In this document: one piece after another, positions 32,738 through 42,343 of the stretch | Numbering within the stretch: position 1 is the first letter of the stretch | Layout: every line of letters begins with the position of its first letter | Assembly (NCBI GenBank): GCA_017547845.1 | Contig: JAFYNZ010000033.1 | Coordinates: 1-64,000 of the forward strand | Direction: 5' to 3' | Length of the DNA: 64,000 nt | From: Muribaculaceae bacterium | GTDB lineage: Bacteria; Bacteroidota; Bacteroidia; Bacteroidales; Muribaculaceae | Program-made: the position numbers and the translations under genes | Notes under the pieces: model-generated | The model's database searches: none | Seen by the model: only the letters and a program-made list of their open reading frames with translations | Told to the model about the DNA's origin: nothing

Positions 32738-32964
32738 GGTTGATTGCTATTGCTTCGGTCTTTCTGTCAAATTCGGTCCCCAAAATGGACGAAATTACGG
32801 CCTTCAGCGCAAAAGCGATGCGAAGTTAATGCTTTTATTTGGATAAACAATGTTTTTACACCTGTTTTGTGATTATTTTTTAGTAATTTTGCCCTCGTTA
32901 AACCACAGCGTAATCGCAAGATGTGATTGTAAAGGCTGTGAAGTGTAACTAAATAGATGTCTTA

Positions 32965-33642
32965 ATGAAGAAGAATCGATTTTTAGTGATGGCTTTGACT
33001 TGTGTGGCATTGTGTGGCTGCGGAGGTAAGGAGAAGTCAATCGACAATGCAGAGTTGTTTAAGTCTGCAAAGAATGATGCCGAGAAGGTGGCTATCGTTA
33101 TGAAAAGTGCAACGCCCGACTCGGTGGCACGTTTTATCTGCAACACTGCCCTCGGCCTAAATAAGGGTGTCAGCATTGATACGCTGCAGTCTGCGGTGCT
33201 TTATGCTTATGAGCACTATGCCGATGAGAATCTAATGAAGTTTAGCGACGAGTTTGACAACTATTCTTCGTCGTTGCCTTTGGCTCAAAAGATGAAGATT
33301 ATGTCGCTTGCAGCGCTTACCGACCCTGACGGATTGGGCTACAAGTTGGGTATCGAATACGCTATTCAAATTCGCGACAATGCGATGACTCTCAAAGAGA
33401 TAGATAGAGATATGGCGGAGCTGAAGAAGGCGTGTGGAGATGATACGGAGATGTACAATCGTGTGCTCAACGGACTCAGTATCGCGCTTTCGATGCCTGA
33501 GTTTGCCGACCTTCCGAAAGAGGTGATTGAGAAATACACCCATGCTCCTGCGATAAAGGTGAAGCGTGCTACGGTCGTAGTCCCTGTGGAGGAAGAGCCG
33601 GTAGCGAAGTCGGAAGAAGTGGCAGCTGACTCTATCCAATAA
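32965..33642 (+). CDS. Putative lipoprotein of unknown function
   Basis: A 225-residue protein begins MKKNRFLVMALTCVALCGCG with a lipobox Cys near residue 19. The mature part is mostly helical with regular Leu, Ala and Glu spacing, and the C-terminus ends in an acidic Val/Glu-rich tail (VVVPVEEEPVAKSEEVAADS). No known domain is recognised. A -7 element TAATTTTG lies at 32884-32891. The next gene, a prenyl synthase, starts 57 bases downstream and may share the transcript. Confidence 0.72.
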   Translation: MKKNRFLVMALTCVALCGCGGKEKSIDNAELFKSAKNDAEKVAIVMKSATPDSVARFICNTALGLNKGVSIDTLQSAVLYAYEHYADENLMKFSDEFDNYSSSLPLAQKMKIMSLAALTDPDGLGYKLGIEYAIQIRDNAMTLKEIDRDMAELKKACGDDTEMYNRVLNGLSIALSMPEFADLPKEVIEKYTHAPAIKVKRATVVVPVEEEPVAKSEEVAADSIQ

Positions 33643-33698
33643 ATTGCTCTCTCAAAAATATAAACTGAAAGTATAGAAGCTTCTAACGATAACGAAGT

Positions 33699-34661
33699 AT
33701 GAAAGAAGTAAAAGAATATTCGTTGATGGTGGAGAATGCGATTAAGTCGCTCGGTCTGCCTGTGGAAAAACTTGATGGTCTCTATTCTCCTATCGTGTAT
33801 GGTATGGCTGAAGGGGGTAAGCGTCTTCGTCCGGTGATGACGCTGATGGCATGTGAGGCGTTTGGTGCAGATGCTCAGAAAGCTATCCATGCCGGTGTCG
33901 GACTTGAGATGTATCACAATTTCACGTTGCTCCACGACGATGTGATGGACAATTCCGATGTGCGTCGCGGTCGTCCTACGGTGCACCGTAAGTGGGATGC
34001 CAACACAGCTATCTTGTCGGGCGACACAATGCTGACGCTCGCTACTCAACTGATGATGCGTGTCGATGATGCGTGTCTGCGCAGCGTGCTTGAGACTTTC
34101 AACGATATGTCGATCAATGTCTTTGAAGGTCAGCAGTGGGATATGGATTTTGAGAAGCGCGACGATGTCACGCTCGACGAGTATATGACTATGATTACAG
34201 GCAAGACATCGGCATTGCTCGGTTGTGCGGCAAAGGTCGGTGCATTGATTGCCGGAGCTTCGGCCGAAGATGCTCAAGCGATGTACGACTTCGGTGTGTC
34301 GTTGGGCTTGGCGTTCCAAATCAAGGACGACTACCTTGATGTTTATGGCGATCCTGCTACATTCGGTAAACCTATCGGTGGCGATATTCTCAACAACAAG
34401 AAGACCTACTTGATGCTCCTCGGCTTGTCGTCCGACAAGGGTGACGCTTTGCGTGAGGCTATGACTCTCGCGGCTTCTCAAGAGAAGATTGATGCTGTCA
34501 GAGATATCTATAATGAGGCAGGCATTCCGGCTATGTGCGAGGCTGCTATCAAGGACTATAGCTCTGCTGCTGTGGCTCACATTGAGTCAACATCAATGTC
34601 GGCTGAGGGTAAAGAAGTGTTTAAACGATTGATTGATAGTCTTGTAGGTCGTACGCGATGA
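33699..34661 (+). CDS. Polyprenyl synthetase (trans-isoprenyl diphosphate synthase)
   Basis: A 320-residue enzyme joining isopentenyl units to an allylic diphosphate. The first Asp-rich motif is LLHDDVMDNSDVRRGRPTVH (about residues 78-97) and the second is IKDDYLDVYGDP (about 208-219), both complete. GGKRLRPVM near residue 36 binds isopentenyl diphosphate. Chain-length residues before the first motif (EMYHNFTLLHDD) include Tyr and Phe, which favours short products such as farnesyl or geranylgeranyl diphosphate. Exact product is uncertain. Its stop overlaps the TatD gene start by 4 bases. Confidence 0.9.
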   Translation: MKEVKEYSLMVENAIKSLGLPVEKLDGLYSPIVYGMAEGGKRLRPVMTLMACEAFGADAQKAIHAGVGLEMYHNFTLLHDDVMDNSDVRRGRPTVHRKWDANTAILSGDTMLTLATQLMMRVDDACLRSVLETFNDMSINVFEGQQWDMDFEKRDDVTLDEYMTMITGKTSALLGCAAKVGALIAGASAEDAQAMYDFGVSLGLAFQIKDDYLDVYGDPATFGKPIGGDILNNKKTYLMLLGLSSDKGDALREAMTLAASQEKIDAVRDIYNEAGIPAMCEAAIKDYSSAAVAHIESTSMSAEGKEVFKRLIDSLVGRTR

Positions 34662-35434
34662 ATTACGTAGATTCACACACTCATCTCTATCTGGGCGAGG
34701 AGTTTGGCGAAGAGTCGCAGATGGTGGTGCGTCGTGCCATAGAGACAGGCGTGACCAAGATGGTCTTTCCCAACGTCGACCTTTCGACCATTGAGCCGAT
34801 GATGCAGCTTCACTCTGCCTTTGCCGACAACACCTATATCGCTTTAGGTCTTCATCCGACCGAAGTGAAGAGCGACTGGCAAGAAGTGCTTGAGCAAATC
34901 GGTCCTATGCTTGAGACACATCGTCCTGTGGCGGTGGGCGAGATAGGCATTGATATGTATTGGGACAAGACCTATCGCGAGGAGCAGATGCAAGCGCTTG
35001 ACATTCAGTTGCGTTGGGCAGAAGTGCTATCGTTGCCGGTCATCTTGCATTGTCGCGACGGACTCAACGAGGTGCTTGAAGTGCTTGATGCCTATCGTGG
35101 CGAAGTGCCACAGATAGTGTTTCACAGTTTCACCGGCAGTGAGGAAGATGTAGAGAAAATCCGTCAGCGAGGCGATTTCTATTTCGGTATTAACGGAGTG
35201 GTGACATTCAAGAACGCTCAGTCGATACGAGATGCGTTGCCTGTCATCGGATTGGACCGTATAATGCTCGAGACCGACGCTCCTTATCTCGCGCCTGTGC
35301 CTCATCGTGGCAAACGCAACGAAAGCAGCTACATTCCGCTGATAGCGATGAAAGTCGGAGAGGTGTTGGGTGTCGATGTAGCTGAAGTGGCATCGAAGAC
35401 CACAGAAAATGCATCGCGTTTCTTCGGAATTTGA
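34658..35434 (+). CDS. TatD-family metal-dependent DNase
   Basis: A 258-residue TIM-barrel hydrolase. Metal ligands are visible: YVDSHTHLYL (HxH near residues 7-9), VGEIGIDMYW (Glu near 94), PVILHCRDG (His near 129), QIVFHSFTGSEE (His near 154) and MLETDAPYLAP (Asp near 204). Family members are nucleases with roles in DNA repair and turnover. The start overlaps the prenyl synthase stop (ATGA), so they are translated together. Length matches the family. Confidence 0.92.
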   Translation: MNYVDSHTHLYLGEEFGEESQMVVRRAIETGVTKMVFPNVDLSTIEPMMQLHSAFADNTYIALGLHPTEVKSDWQEVLEQIGPMLETHRPVAVGEIGIDMYWDKTYREEQMQALDIQLRWAEVLSLPVILHCRDGLNEVLEVLDAYRGEVPQIVFHSFTGSEEDVEKIRQRGDFYFGINGVVTFKNAQSIRDALPVIGLDRIMLETDAPYLAPVPHRGKRNESSYIPLIAMKVGEVLGVDVAEVASKTTENASRFFGI

Positions 35435-35606
35435 GTAAAAAAATATTGCAACACAAAGAAGATTAAACATATCAAAGAGTGAAGATTGCTACTCATTGTC
35501 AATCATAAATCAAGTAAATCAGGTAAAGCTCTTGTATTATGCTTGCTTGCATTATGGCAGGATAAGTGTAATGAACTGAGTAACAGTGTAAAAAGAGCCC
35601 TGAATA

Positions 35607-35638
35607 TTTGGTGGATTTTTGGCAAATTGCTATCTTTG
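35607..35638 (+). promoter_or_regulatory. Promoter of ansA
   Basis: TTTG (35607-35610), 20-base spacer, TATCTTTG (35631-35638). Transcription should begin near 35645, which supports ATG 35673 as the start of ansA rather than an upstream codon at 35619. Confidence 0.85.
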
Positions 35639-35672
35639 CACAGTCAATTACAATTTGAATAGATTAATCGAC

Positions 35673-36707
35673 ATGACACAACGCAAAAAAATATTCATCA
35701 TATACACCGGAGGCACTATCGGCATGATAGAGAATCCGGAGCTCCATGCTTTGGAACCATTTGATTTCGACCACCTTATCGACAACGTTCCGAAGATTAA
35801 GATGCTCGACTACGAGATTAGCAATTTCCAATTTGCAAAGCCTATCGACTCATCGGCGATGAATCCTTCGCACTGGGCTGAAATCGCAGAAGTTATCGAG
35901 CAGAAATATGACGAAGTAGATGGTTTCGTAGTGCTCCACGGCACCGACACCATGGCTTACACTGCTTCGGCTCTAAGCTTCATGCTCGAAAATCTCAACA
36001 AGCCTGTGATTGTGACCGGTTCGCAACTTCCTATCGGTGAGGTTCGCACAGATGGTGAAGAAAACCTTATCACAGCGTTGCAAATTGCAGCAGCAGAAGA
36101 TGAGAACGGCGAGCCAATGGTCAGAGAGGTGGCTATCCTTTTCGAAAACTATCTCTGGCGTGGCAATCGAAGCACCAAGAGCAGTGCCGACAACTTCAAT
36201 GCGTTCAAGTCAAACAATTATCCTGAGCTTGCTCGTATCGGTCTCGACATCAACTTCAAACGCGAGTATTTGTGGCGTGGCAAGGTAGAAGGCAAGTTGA
36301 AGGTGAAATATCCGATGGACACCAATGTGATGTTCCTTACACTCTTCCCCGGCATTAGCGAACTCGTTGTGCGCCATGTCTTGTCGACACCGGGCATCAA
36401 GGGTGTAGTGCTCAAGTCGTTTGGTGCGGGTAATGCGCCTAACGAAGCGTGGTTCTTGGACGTAGTGCGTCAGGCCATTGAACGTGGTGTGGTTGTGGTC
36501 AATATCACACAATGCACCAATGGTTGCGTGATGCCGATGCGTTATGTGACCGGTAAGGAACTCTCAGATGCCGGTTGCGTATCAGGCTACGACTTGACCA
36601 GCGAGGCAGCTATCACCAAACTCATGTACCTCTTAGGCCAAGGACTTTCTGCGGAAGAGGTGAAGCGACAGATGGCGACATCACTCTGTGGCGAAATGAC
36701 AATCTAA
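35673..36707 (+). CDS. ansA: Type I L-asparaginase
   Basis: A 344-residue cytoplasmic-type asparaginase converting asparagine to aspartate and ammonia. FIIYTGGTIGM (about residues 8-18) holds the first catalytic Thr, VVLHGTDTMAYTASALSFML (about 90-109) holds the second Thr-Asp pair, and VTGSQLPIGEVRTDGEEN follows. There is no signal peptide, so it differs from secreted type II enzymes. The start is fixed by the promoter at 35607-35638 and by the family start. It is monocistronic, with a terminator at 36731-36768. Confidence 0.93.
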   Translation: MTQRKKIFIIYTGGTIGMIENPELHALEPFDFDHLIDNVPKIKMLDYEISNFQFAKPIDSSAMNPSHWAEIAEVIEQKYDEVDGFVVLHGTDTMAYTASALSFMLENLNKPVIVTGSQLPIGEVRTDGEENLITALQIAAAEDENGEPMVREVAILFENYLWRGNRSTKSSADNFNAFKSNNYPELARIGLDINFKREYLWRGKVEGKLKVKYPMDTNVMFLTLFPGISELVVRHVLSTPGIKGVVLKSFGAGNAPNEAWFLDVVRQAIERGVVVVNITQCTNGCVMPMRYVTGKELSDAGCVSGYDLTSEAAITKLMYLLGQGLSAEEVKRQMATSLCGEMTI

Positions 36708-36730
36708 GACCAAATTACATATATGAAAGA

Positions 36731-36768
36731 AAAAATGCGAGATCTCTTGTGGGAGGTTTCGCATTTTT
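36731..36768 (+). terminator. Intrinsic terminator of ansA
   Basis: AAAAATGCGA (36731-36740) pairs with TCGCATTTTT (36759-36768); the inner bases extend the stem. It can work on both strands because A and T runs flank it, so it may also stop the converging rsmD transcript. Confidence 0.85.
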
Positions 36769-36827
36769 AGTTGCTACGCTCAAAAAATCTTTCGATTGGG
36801 CGTTATGCTTTTGTGTTTTGTAGGTGA

Positions 36828-37367
36828 CTACTCGGGGATTTGGAAGAGTGAGAAGTTGACCGAGCCGTAGGTGCGTTGTTCGCTGAAATGAGGAAGCTCG
36901 GAGAAGTCGTAGTCGCGAGAGTGCTCGACGATGACCAATGTGCCAGGCTTAATCATTTGTGAGTTGAGTATCAGAGATGGAATTTCGCCAAAACGAGGGT
37001 GGTCATACGGAGGGTCGGCAAAGATGATATCAAACTTGTTGGAGCAAGTCTCTACAAATTTGAATACGTCGCCTTTGATTACTCGAAGGTTGTCGGCACT
37101 AAGTTTCTGCTTTACCGACTTGATGAAATTGGCTTGAGTATTGGCCATTTCGACAGCAGTCACTTCGCTGCATTCGCGAGATACAAATTCAAAACTGATG
37201 GCACCTGTGCCGGCAAATAGATCGAGGGCGGTGAGACCTTCAAAGTCGAGCATATTTTCGAGCACATTGAAGATGTTTTCGCGAGCGAAGTCGGTAGTAG
37301 GGCGGGCAGTGATGTTTTTGGGTACATCGAAACGGCGTTTGCCAAATTTGCCTCTGATTATTCTCAT
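36828..37367 (-). CDS. rsmD: 16S rRNA (guanine-966-N2)-methyltransferase
   Basis: A 179-residue SAM-dependent methyltransferase acting on 16S rRNA during small-subunit assembly. It has the family start MRIIRGKFGKRRFDVP, RPTTDFARENIFNVLEN, the SAM motif LDLFAGTGAISFEFVSR (about residues 47-63), and the catalytic IIFADPPYD (NPPY-like DPPY near 114-118). Its start overlaps the DUF3822 gene stop by 4 bases, so the pair is coupled. Confidence 0.93.
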   Translation of the reverse strand: MRIIRGKFGKRRFDVPKNITARPTTDFARENIFNVLENMLDFEGLTALDLFAGTGAISFEFVSRECSEVTAVEMANTQANFIKSVKQKLSADNLRVIKGDVFKFVETCSNKFDIIFADPPYDHPRFGEIPSLILNSQMIKPGTLVIVEHSRDYDFSELPHFSEQRTYGSVNFSLFQIPE

Positions 37368-38161
37368 GAGTTAAGGGTTTTAAGAGTTAGACTGATAGCT
37401 CCCTCAATGCGAGAGATGTTTTCGGTGTGGAATGGTGAGACATAGGTGATGAATTTCTCCAGTGTGGGAGTGATTTTCTCCCTTGTCTCTCGGTCGCCGA
37501 TCAATCTCAATTGGTCACGAGTCTGGTCGCATTCAAGGATTTGCCAAGCGTTTAGAATGTGATAGGTCGCATCGTTGATGTCGCGATAGTCGAGGGTGTT
37601 GGCAAGAAGCAACTGGCCATTTCTGACAGCTGCAATATCGATGCGGTCTTGTCGTAGGATTGCCATCATCGCTTCATCGTTGTGATGCTCTTTTTCGATC
37701 TGCTTAATGAGTGGATGGAGGTGGCTTATGACCTTATCGACGATGAATGTGCGTCGCAAGAAAGAGTCCATGCCGGGCGCAGTGGTGAATATGATGCTCT
37801 TGTCGCCCATGTTGTCCACCCATAGGTCTTCGTCTTTGATTGTGTGGACGGTGGCGATGAGTTGCTCGGCATCTTCTTCAGAGTCAATTAAGCGAGAAGG
37901 TGCTATGATGAAATGACTGCTTTCAATGATGACAGTCGTCGCATGGTCGGTGACGATGCCCGAATGCTCATAGACGGCTTCTTGCAGACGATGTATCAGT
38001 TCCGACTCGCTACATTCCCAAGGGTAGGTCACGGCTTCCTTGGTCTCGGAGGTCGTGCGATTATGGAAAACGGCTCTGAAACCTTTAGTGGAGATGTAAA
38101 GCATCAGTCCCCAACGGCTCGTGTCGGCCACTTCGTGTTCTATGTCTTTGATGTTATTCAT
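37364..38161 (-). CDS. DUF3822 family protein
   Basis: A 265-residue protein of a family found almost only in Bacteroidetes, next to rsmD. It resembles an actin/ASKHA-like fold by pattern (alternating beta strands such as GLMLYISTKGFRAVFHN and TVIIESSHFIIAPSRLI), but no ATP-binding motif is certain. It is cytoplasmic by lack of signal. A TAATTTTG -7 box lies 5-12 bases upstream of the ATG on the minus strand without a clear -33 box. Function unknown. Confidence 0.85.
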   Translation of the reverse strand: MNNIKDIEHEVADTSRWGLMLYISTKGFRAVFHNRTTSETKEAVTYPWECSESELIHRLQEAVYEHSGIVTDHATTVIIESSHFIIAPSRLIDSEEDAEQLIATVHTIKDEDLWVDNMGDKSIIFTTAPGMDSFLRRTFIVDKVISHLHPLIKQIEKEHHNDEAMMAILRQDRIDIAAVRNGQLLLANTLDYRDINDATYHILNAWQILECDQTRDQLRLIGDRETREKITPTLEKFITYVSPFHTENISRIEGAISLTLKTLNS

Positions 38162-38365
38162 AGTGCAAAATTAGTGATAATATTTTTATTTGTCGGTGGA
38201 ATAGGTCGATATTTTTAGGGAATTTCGAAAAGATACCCTTTCAGTCCTGTGTTCCTTGAAAGAAAATTCCGACAAGCCACAGATAGCCTATCGGAATTAA
38301 GAGGGAAGTTTTTTATATGTGTTTTTTTCCTATCGATATTTCTCTACTTTGTGAGCTGTATAGCA

Positions 38366-40258
38366 CTATTTTACGAGGACAATCAAAGCATTCATGTTGT
38401 CATAAATCGCCTGAGTAAGCTCTGCAAGTTGAGGACTAAGAGAAGCATCGTATTCGCCTCTTGGTATTTTGATGGTCTGCGTGATGTGAATCAGGTCGTC
38501 TGTGACAGCGGCAGTCTGTGTGAATTGTCCGATAGGTGATGAAACTTCAATATTTGATGGTAGAGATTCAAGCTTGTATCCTGATGGTATGCGAATAGTG
38601 ATGTCGTAGACTTCGTGTTTGTCGGTCATAACTATAGGGAGTATTCGCTGATAATCGGTGTATTTCGAGATATCGGTTTTGAATAAATTGGTGGGGATAT
38701 ACATTCGTTTTTCGCTTTGCTTGCAAAATTTGGGAGCAAAGATTGTGTAGATGTATGAGCACACACTTTGATTTGAAAGGTTTTCGACATATTTGAAGTC
38801 AACTACGAGAGCTGTTGACAATCCTGTCTTTTCTCTGATGTTGTCTTGTGTCTCTTGTCGTGTGATTTCTTTGAGCATTCTGTTTTTCTCAAAGTAGTTT
38901 TCGGAATAGTTTTCTTCAATGTGGCTATAGCCGCAACCATCGGTTGTGAACTCTACGTAATATTTATATTCGCGTTTCTGGATTTCATGCTTTGGCATTG
39001 GGAGTCTGACGATATGGCTGTTTTCTCCGTCGACGATGAGAGCTTCGTGACCGGCGATGCCATCATGAATGTAGCCAAATGGCAATGTAGGATCGGTGCA
39101 TTCGAGCCAAATGGTGTCGCCCGGGAGTGTCACGCGCATGATGGCGTGGTTGAATTGGCCGAGTGAAGCAAAGTCATGCAAGACATTTTTGTGCTCGGTG
39201 GAGATGACTGCATAGTCGCATGGGATATCCAGAGCTTTAAGCATGGCGCACATATAGTTGGAAAGTGCCTTGCAGTCGCCGAAGCCTCTGGCTTTGACAT
39301 CTGACGCTTTTTCAGGTCGGAGTCCACCGATACCCAAGGATATGTTGACATATCGAGTCGTATTGCGCAATAATTCGTACACGGCTTTGGCTTTCTCGCG
39401 AGGAGTAGGGTATTGGGCTGTGAGGGCTTTGAGTGAATTGACATCTTCAGGCAACAATTGGTCGCGTCCTTCCATCAGCTTTGTGAGCCAGATACCAATA
39501 TTTTTCCATGAGTCGGAATACCCACGTATGCCACTAACCTCAAATACTCCGGGGTTGAGGTGAATAAGTGGTACGATTTCATTTGTGTTTGGCAGATATG
39601 AGTCATCTTTGATGGCAGGCGTTTTAGGTATGCGGAATGTGTAGGTGTTCCATCCGCTGACTTCTTCGTTTGAGATAACCGGAACGGTGTTGCACACCTT
39701 ATAGTTGAGTTTCATACTTGTCGGGAGGTGAATCTTGTACTCGTTCTCAAGCAATGACTGAGAGTCGTAACGGATAGGTACAAACGAGGGGAAAGTTATC
39801 AAGTATCCCGAGATGCTTGTCTCCCATTCATAGATGACGGTGTAAGGATATGTCGGGTGGTCGAAGCTGTGTGTGCATGATGCTTCGTCTGAAGCAAGGT
39901 AAGGCGATAACTCGGTAGTCGTGAGGTCTTTTTTGCCAATCTGACGAATCGCATTTCCGTTGCTATCGTAGAGCGTGCCTGTGAGTTTTTTTATTGATGT
40001 GTATTTATCAATAGTGGCACCGAAATTGGCATGTTTTTCACCTTTCTTATTGAAGACCAACACCGAACGATAGTGTGAAATGGTGGCTTCTGAAAGTGAA
40101 ATGACATTGACTGTGGTGTAGTCGCTCAGCACTACAGAGTTTGCCCCGTTTGCTAAGCTGTCGGGGATTGTCGGGATATCGATATCGGCTGCTTGAGAGG
40201 TGATGACCGATAGAGTCGCCAATGTCAAGATGATGATGCGTGTTATGAATGTCTTCAT
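38366..40258 (-). CDS. DUF3857 and transglutaminase-like domain protein (active-site intact)
   Basis: A 630-residue secreted protein with signal peptide MKTFITRIIILTLATLSVITSQA. A DUF3857 domain occupies about residues 55-215 and a transglutaminase-like domain about 280-420. Cys329 in GFGDCKALSNYM, His in GQFNHAIMRV and Asp in WLECTDPTLPFG form the expected triad, so it may cleave or form amide bonds in the periplasm. The C-terminal part is a beta-rich DUF3858-like region. It follows the paralogous gene by 4 bases in the same operon. Confidence 0.88.
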   Translation of the reverse strand: MKTFITRIIILTLATLSVITSQAADIDIPTIPDSLANGANSVVLSDYTTVNVISLSEATISHYRSVLVFNKKGEKHANFGATIDKYTSIKKLTGTLYDSNGNAIRQIGKKDLTTTELSPYLASDEASCTHSFDHPTYPYTVIYEWETSISGYLITFPSFVPIRYDSQSLLENEYKIHLPTSMKLNYKVCNTVPVISNEEVSGWNTYTFRIPKTPAIKDDSYLPNTNEIVPLIHLNPGVFEVSGIRGYSDSWKNIGIWLTKLMEGRDQLLPEDVNSLKALTAQYPTPREKAKAVYELLRNTTRYVNISLGIGGLRPEKASDVKARGFGDCKALSNYMCAMLKALDIPCDYAVISTEHKNVLHDFASLGQFNHAIMRVTLPGDTIWLECTDPTLPFGYIHDGIAGHEALIVDGENSHIVRLPMPKHEIQKREYKYYVEFTTDGCGYSHIEENYSENYFEKNRMLKEITRQETQDNIREKTGLSTALVVDFKYVENLSNQSVCSYIYTIFAPKFCKQSEKRMYIPTNLFKTDISKYTDYQRILPIVMTDKHEVYDITIRIPSGYKLESLPSNIEVSSPIGQFTQTAAVTDDLIHITQTIKIPRGEYDASLSPQLAELTQAIYDNMNALIVLVK

Positions 40259-40262
40259 AATT

Positions 40263-42224
40263 CTATTTCTTTTTAAGTACTATTAAATCTGTGTTTTTAT
40301 CGACCATAGAGTCGTAGATGAGACGAATGTCGTTGTAGACATTTTGAGGGAAAATTGTCGACAATTTTTTGCGTCTGCAGATAAGCATAATGTTGTCGTC
40401 GCTGACAGAAATATTGTAGGTGAATGATAGTTCTCCATTGGTGTCTCTAATTGAAAGAGCCGATGGCAATTCATCAATCATGTATCCGTCAGGTATCTTT
40501 ATTGTCGACACGATGGTTGATTCTTCTTGGTAAGGAAATTCGATGCCGACTTTGCGAGTTTCTGCAAGGAACGGGTTGCTGACAATTTCAGGGATAATCA
40601 TGGGGTTGATGTATATCACCGAATCGGTGTGGGCAACGGCTTTGTCAAATTTTGCATTGATGCGCACATTGTTGCTCCTATGTTTCATACCTTGAAGGGT
40701 GAGATCTGTGATGTCGATGTTGAATTGAGACTCGACTTCAGAGATGAAGTGATTATGGTCAAGGCTTTTGTGGTATAGATGTTGAAACTCTGCAGCCTCT
40801 TGTCTTGTGAGTGCTATGTCGGATACGCAATGAGCGACACCGTCGATAATTTCCACATCTATTTTGCGACGTGAACTGCTGACGTCGTTGTGGGTGGTCA
40901 TTGTGTGATATTGCTGATTGTCGATGTCTATAATGAGGCCAAAAGATGTGAGCATATCGATAGGCAAGGCGTCGCTCCCGCGATAGTCGTCGGAGCAGTC
41001 GATGAAGTGATATTTGTTGTCGCTATCTATGAAGGTTAGGGCCATTGTGTTGAGGCTCGATGCTATCATGGATGCAGCAGCAGAGACTACACCTCTGGAA
41101 CGTGTGCAGAGTGCAATAGGATTGCATTTGATACCTAAATCTTTAAGGATACTCATCAGAACAAAATTCATCTGAGCATTGCTGGCTGATTGTTCTTCGA
41201 TAGCTTTTTTGATATTGCCCGGATTAGTGTTGTAAACACCATTCCATCGTAGGTGAGTGGCGACAAAGTCGGCACAAACGTTGACACTGTCGCAAATGTT
41301 TTTGCAGTCACTGAAGTCCAAGGATTGCATCTGATCTTGGTAAGGATTTTTCAACTTTTTCATCTCATTCCATTCGTTGTGAAAGTGAACTGACAGATCG
41401 TTCCAAGTTGATGCTAATGGCTGATAAGGCTGTCTTGGTAGTTGAATACCGATGAGGCTGACGTTTAGCTTTGTGTAATAGTCAGAGATTGCAAAGACGT
41501 AATCGTCGTCGTGGAGTGAAGGCATACGGTCGACAGAGGCCTTGATTATGGTGGCATCGCAGTTGATGAGCTGATTGAGCATTGACATTGATGAGCGTTC
41601 GACTTTCTGCTCCAGTTCGATGTGTTCGGAGCCAATAGGAGTCACATTAAAGCTGAAAAACTCGGGAAGAGTTAAGTCTAATTCGCCTCTCAGCACAGGA
41701 TATTCGCCTTGAATTTCCCAGTCGAAAGTCATCGTGTGGCAGTCAATTTCGTATTCTATTTCGATGACTGAACCTTCGATTACTTTGGGGATTGAGAATT
41801 TGCAAAGGAAGAAGCCCGGAGCAAGTTTCTCATGGAAGATTAGAGAACGGTCGACCGATGTCTTGTCGATCTTGCCATTAATCAGATTGTAGGATGTGGC
41901 TGTAATTTTAGAGATTTTGTTTTTGCTGTCGGGGGCGTAGTAAGGGATTGTTATGTCGCCAAGGTGGGTGGCAGCTTCATTGAGGATTTTAATGCGAGAG
42001 GTGCATTTGCGTTTGATAGTAAATCCTTCAGTGCCGTAGAACATATATTCCTCACGACGTTCAAATAGTATTAGTGCGTCTGCTGAGGGCTCCGGGTCAT
42101 ATTTGGTCATCTCAAGCTCCTCCATAGAGGGCTTGCCAATCAGAGGGTTGACTTCCGGTACAATGGCATGCGTCAAGCCCCAGAAGCTTATGACGAAAAG
42201 AATTGATAGGATAAGTCTAATCAT
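40263..42224 (-). CDS. DUF3857 protein with degenerate transglutaminase domain
   Basis: A 653-residue secreted protein (signal MIRLILSILFVISFWGLTHA) with the same layout as its neighbour: DUF3857, transglutaminase-like region, C-terminal beta domain. At the place of GDCKALSNYM it has SASNAQMNFVLM, and at the place of FNHAIMRV it has LNTMALTF, so the catalytic Cys and His are both replaced; only the Asp (IDCSDDYRG) remains. It should be inactive as an enzyme and may bind substrate or the active partner. A perfect promoter lies at 42248-42279. Confidence 0.87.
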   Translation of the reverse strand: MIRLILSILFVISFWGLTHAIVPEVNPLIGKPSMEELEMTKYDPEPSADALILFERREEYMFYGTEGFTIKRKCTSRIKILNEAATHLGDITIPYYAPDSKNKISKITATSYNLINGKIDKTSVDRSLIFHEKLAPGFFLCKFSIPKVIEGSVIEIEYEIDCHTMTFDWEIQGEYPVLRGELDLTLPEFFSFNVTPIGSEHIELEQKVERSSMSMLNQLINCDATIIKASVDRMPSLHDDDYVFAISDYYTKLNVSLIGIQLPRQPYQPLASTWNDLSVHFHNEWNEMKKLKNPYQDQMQSLDFSDCKNICDSVNVCADFVATHLRWNGVYNTNPGNIKKAIEEQSASNAQMNFVLMSILKDLGIKCNPIALCTRSRGVVSAAASMIASSLNTMALTFIDSDNKYHFIDCSDDYRGSDALPIDMLTSFGLIIDIDNQQYHTMTTHNDVSSSRRKIDVEIIDGVAHCVSDIALTRQEAAEFQHLYHKSLDHNHFISEVESQFNIDITDLTLQGMKHRSNNVRINAKFDKAVAHTDSVIYINPMIIPEIVSNPFLAETRKVGIEFPYQEESTIVSTIKIPDGYMIDELPSALSIRDTNGELSFTYNISVSDDNIMLICRRKKLSTIFPQNVYNDIRLIYDSMVDKNTDLIVLKKK

Positions 42225-42247
42225 GGCTTATAGTGCTATTTATTTCG

Positions 42248-42279
42248 CAAAATTAATGAAAATATTTTAAGTAAACAAA
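42248..42279 (-). promoter_or_regulatory. Promoter of the DUF3857 pair
   Basis: On the minus strand TTTG (42279-42276), 20-base spacer, TAATTTTG (42255-42248), 24 bases before the first ATG of the pair. Confidence 0.85.
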
Positions 42280-42343
42280 TTTGTTTTGTTTTTTTTGCGC
42301 TCTTGGTGCATAAATTGACCATAGGGTGATAGATTGCAAGTGG

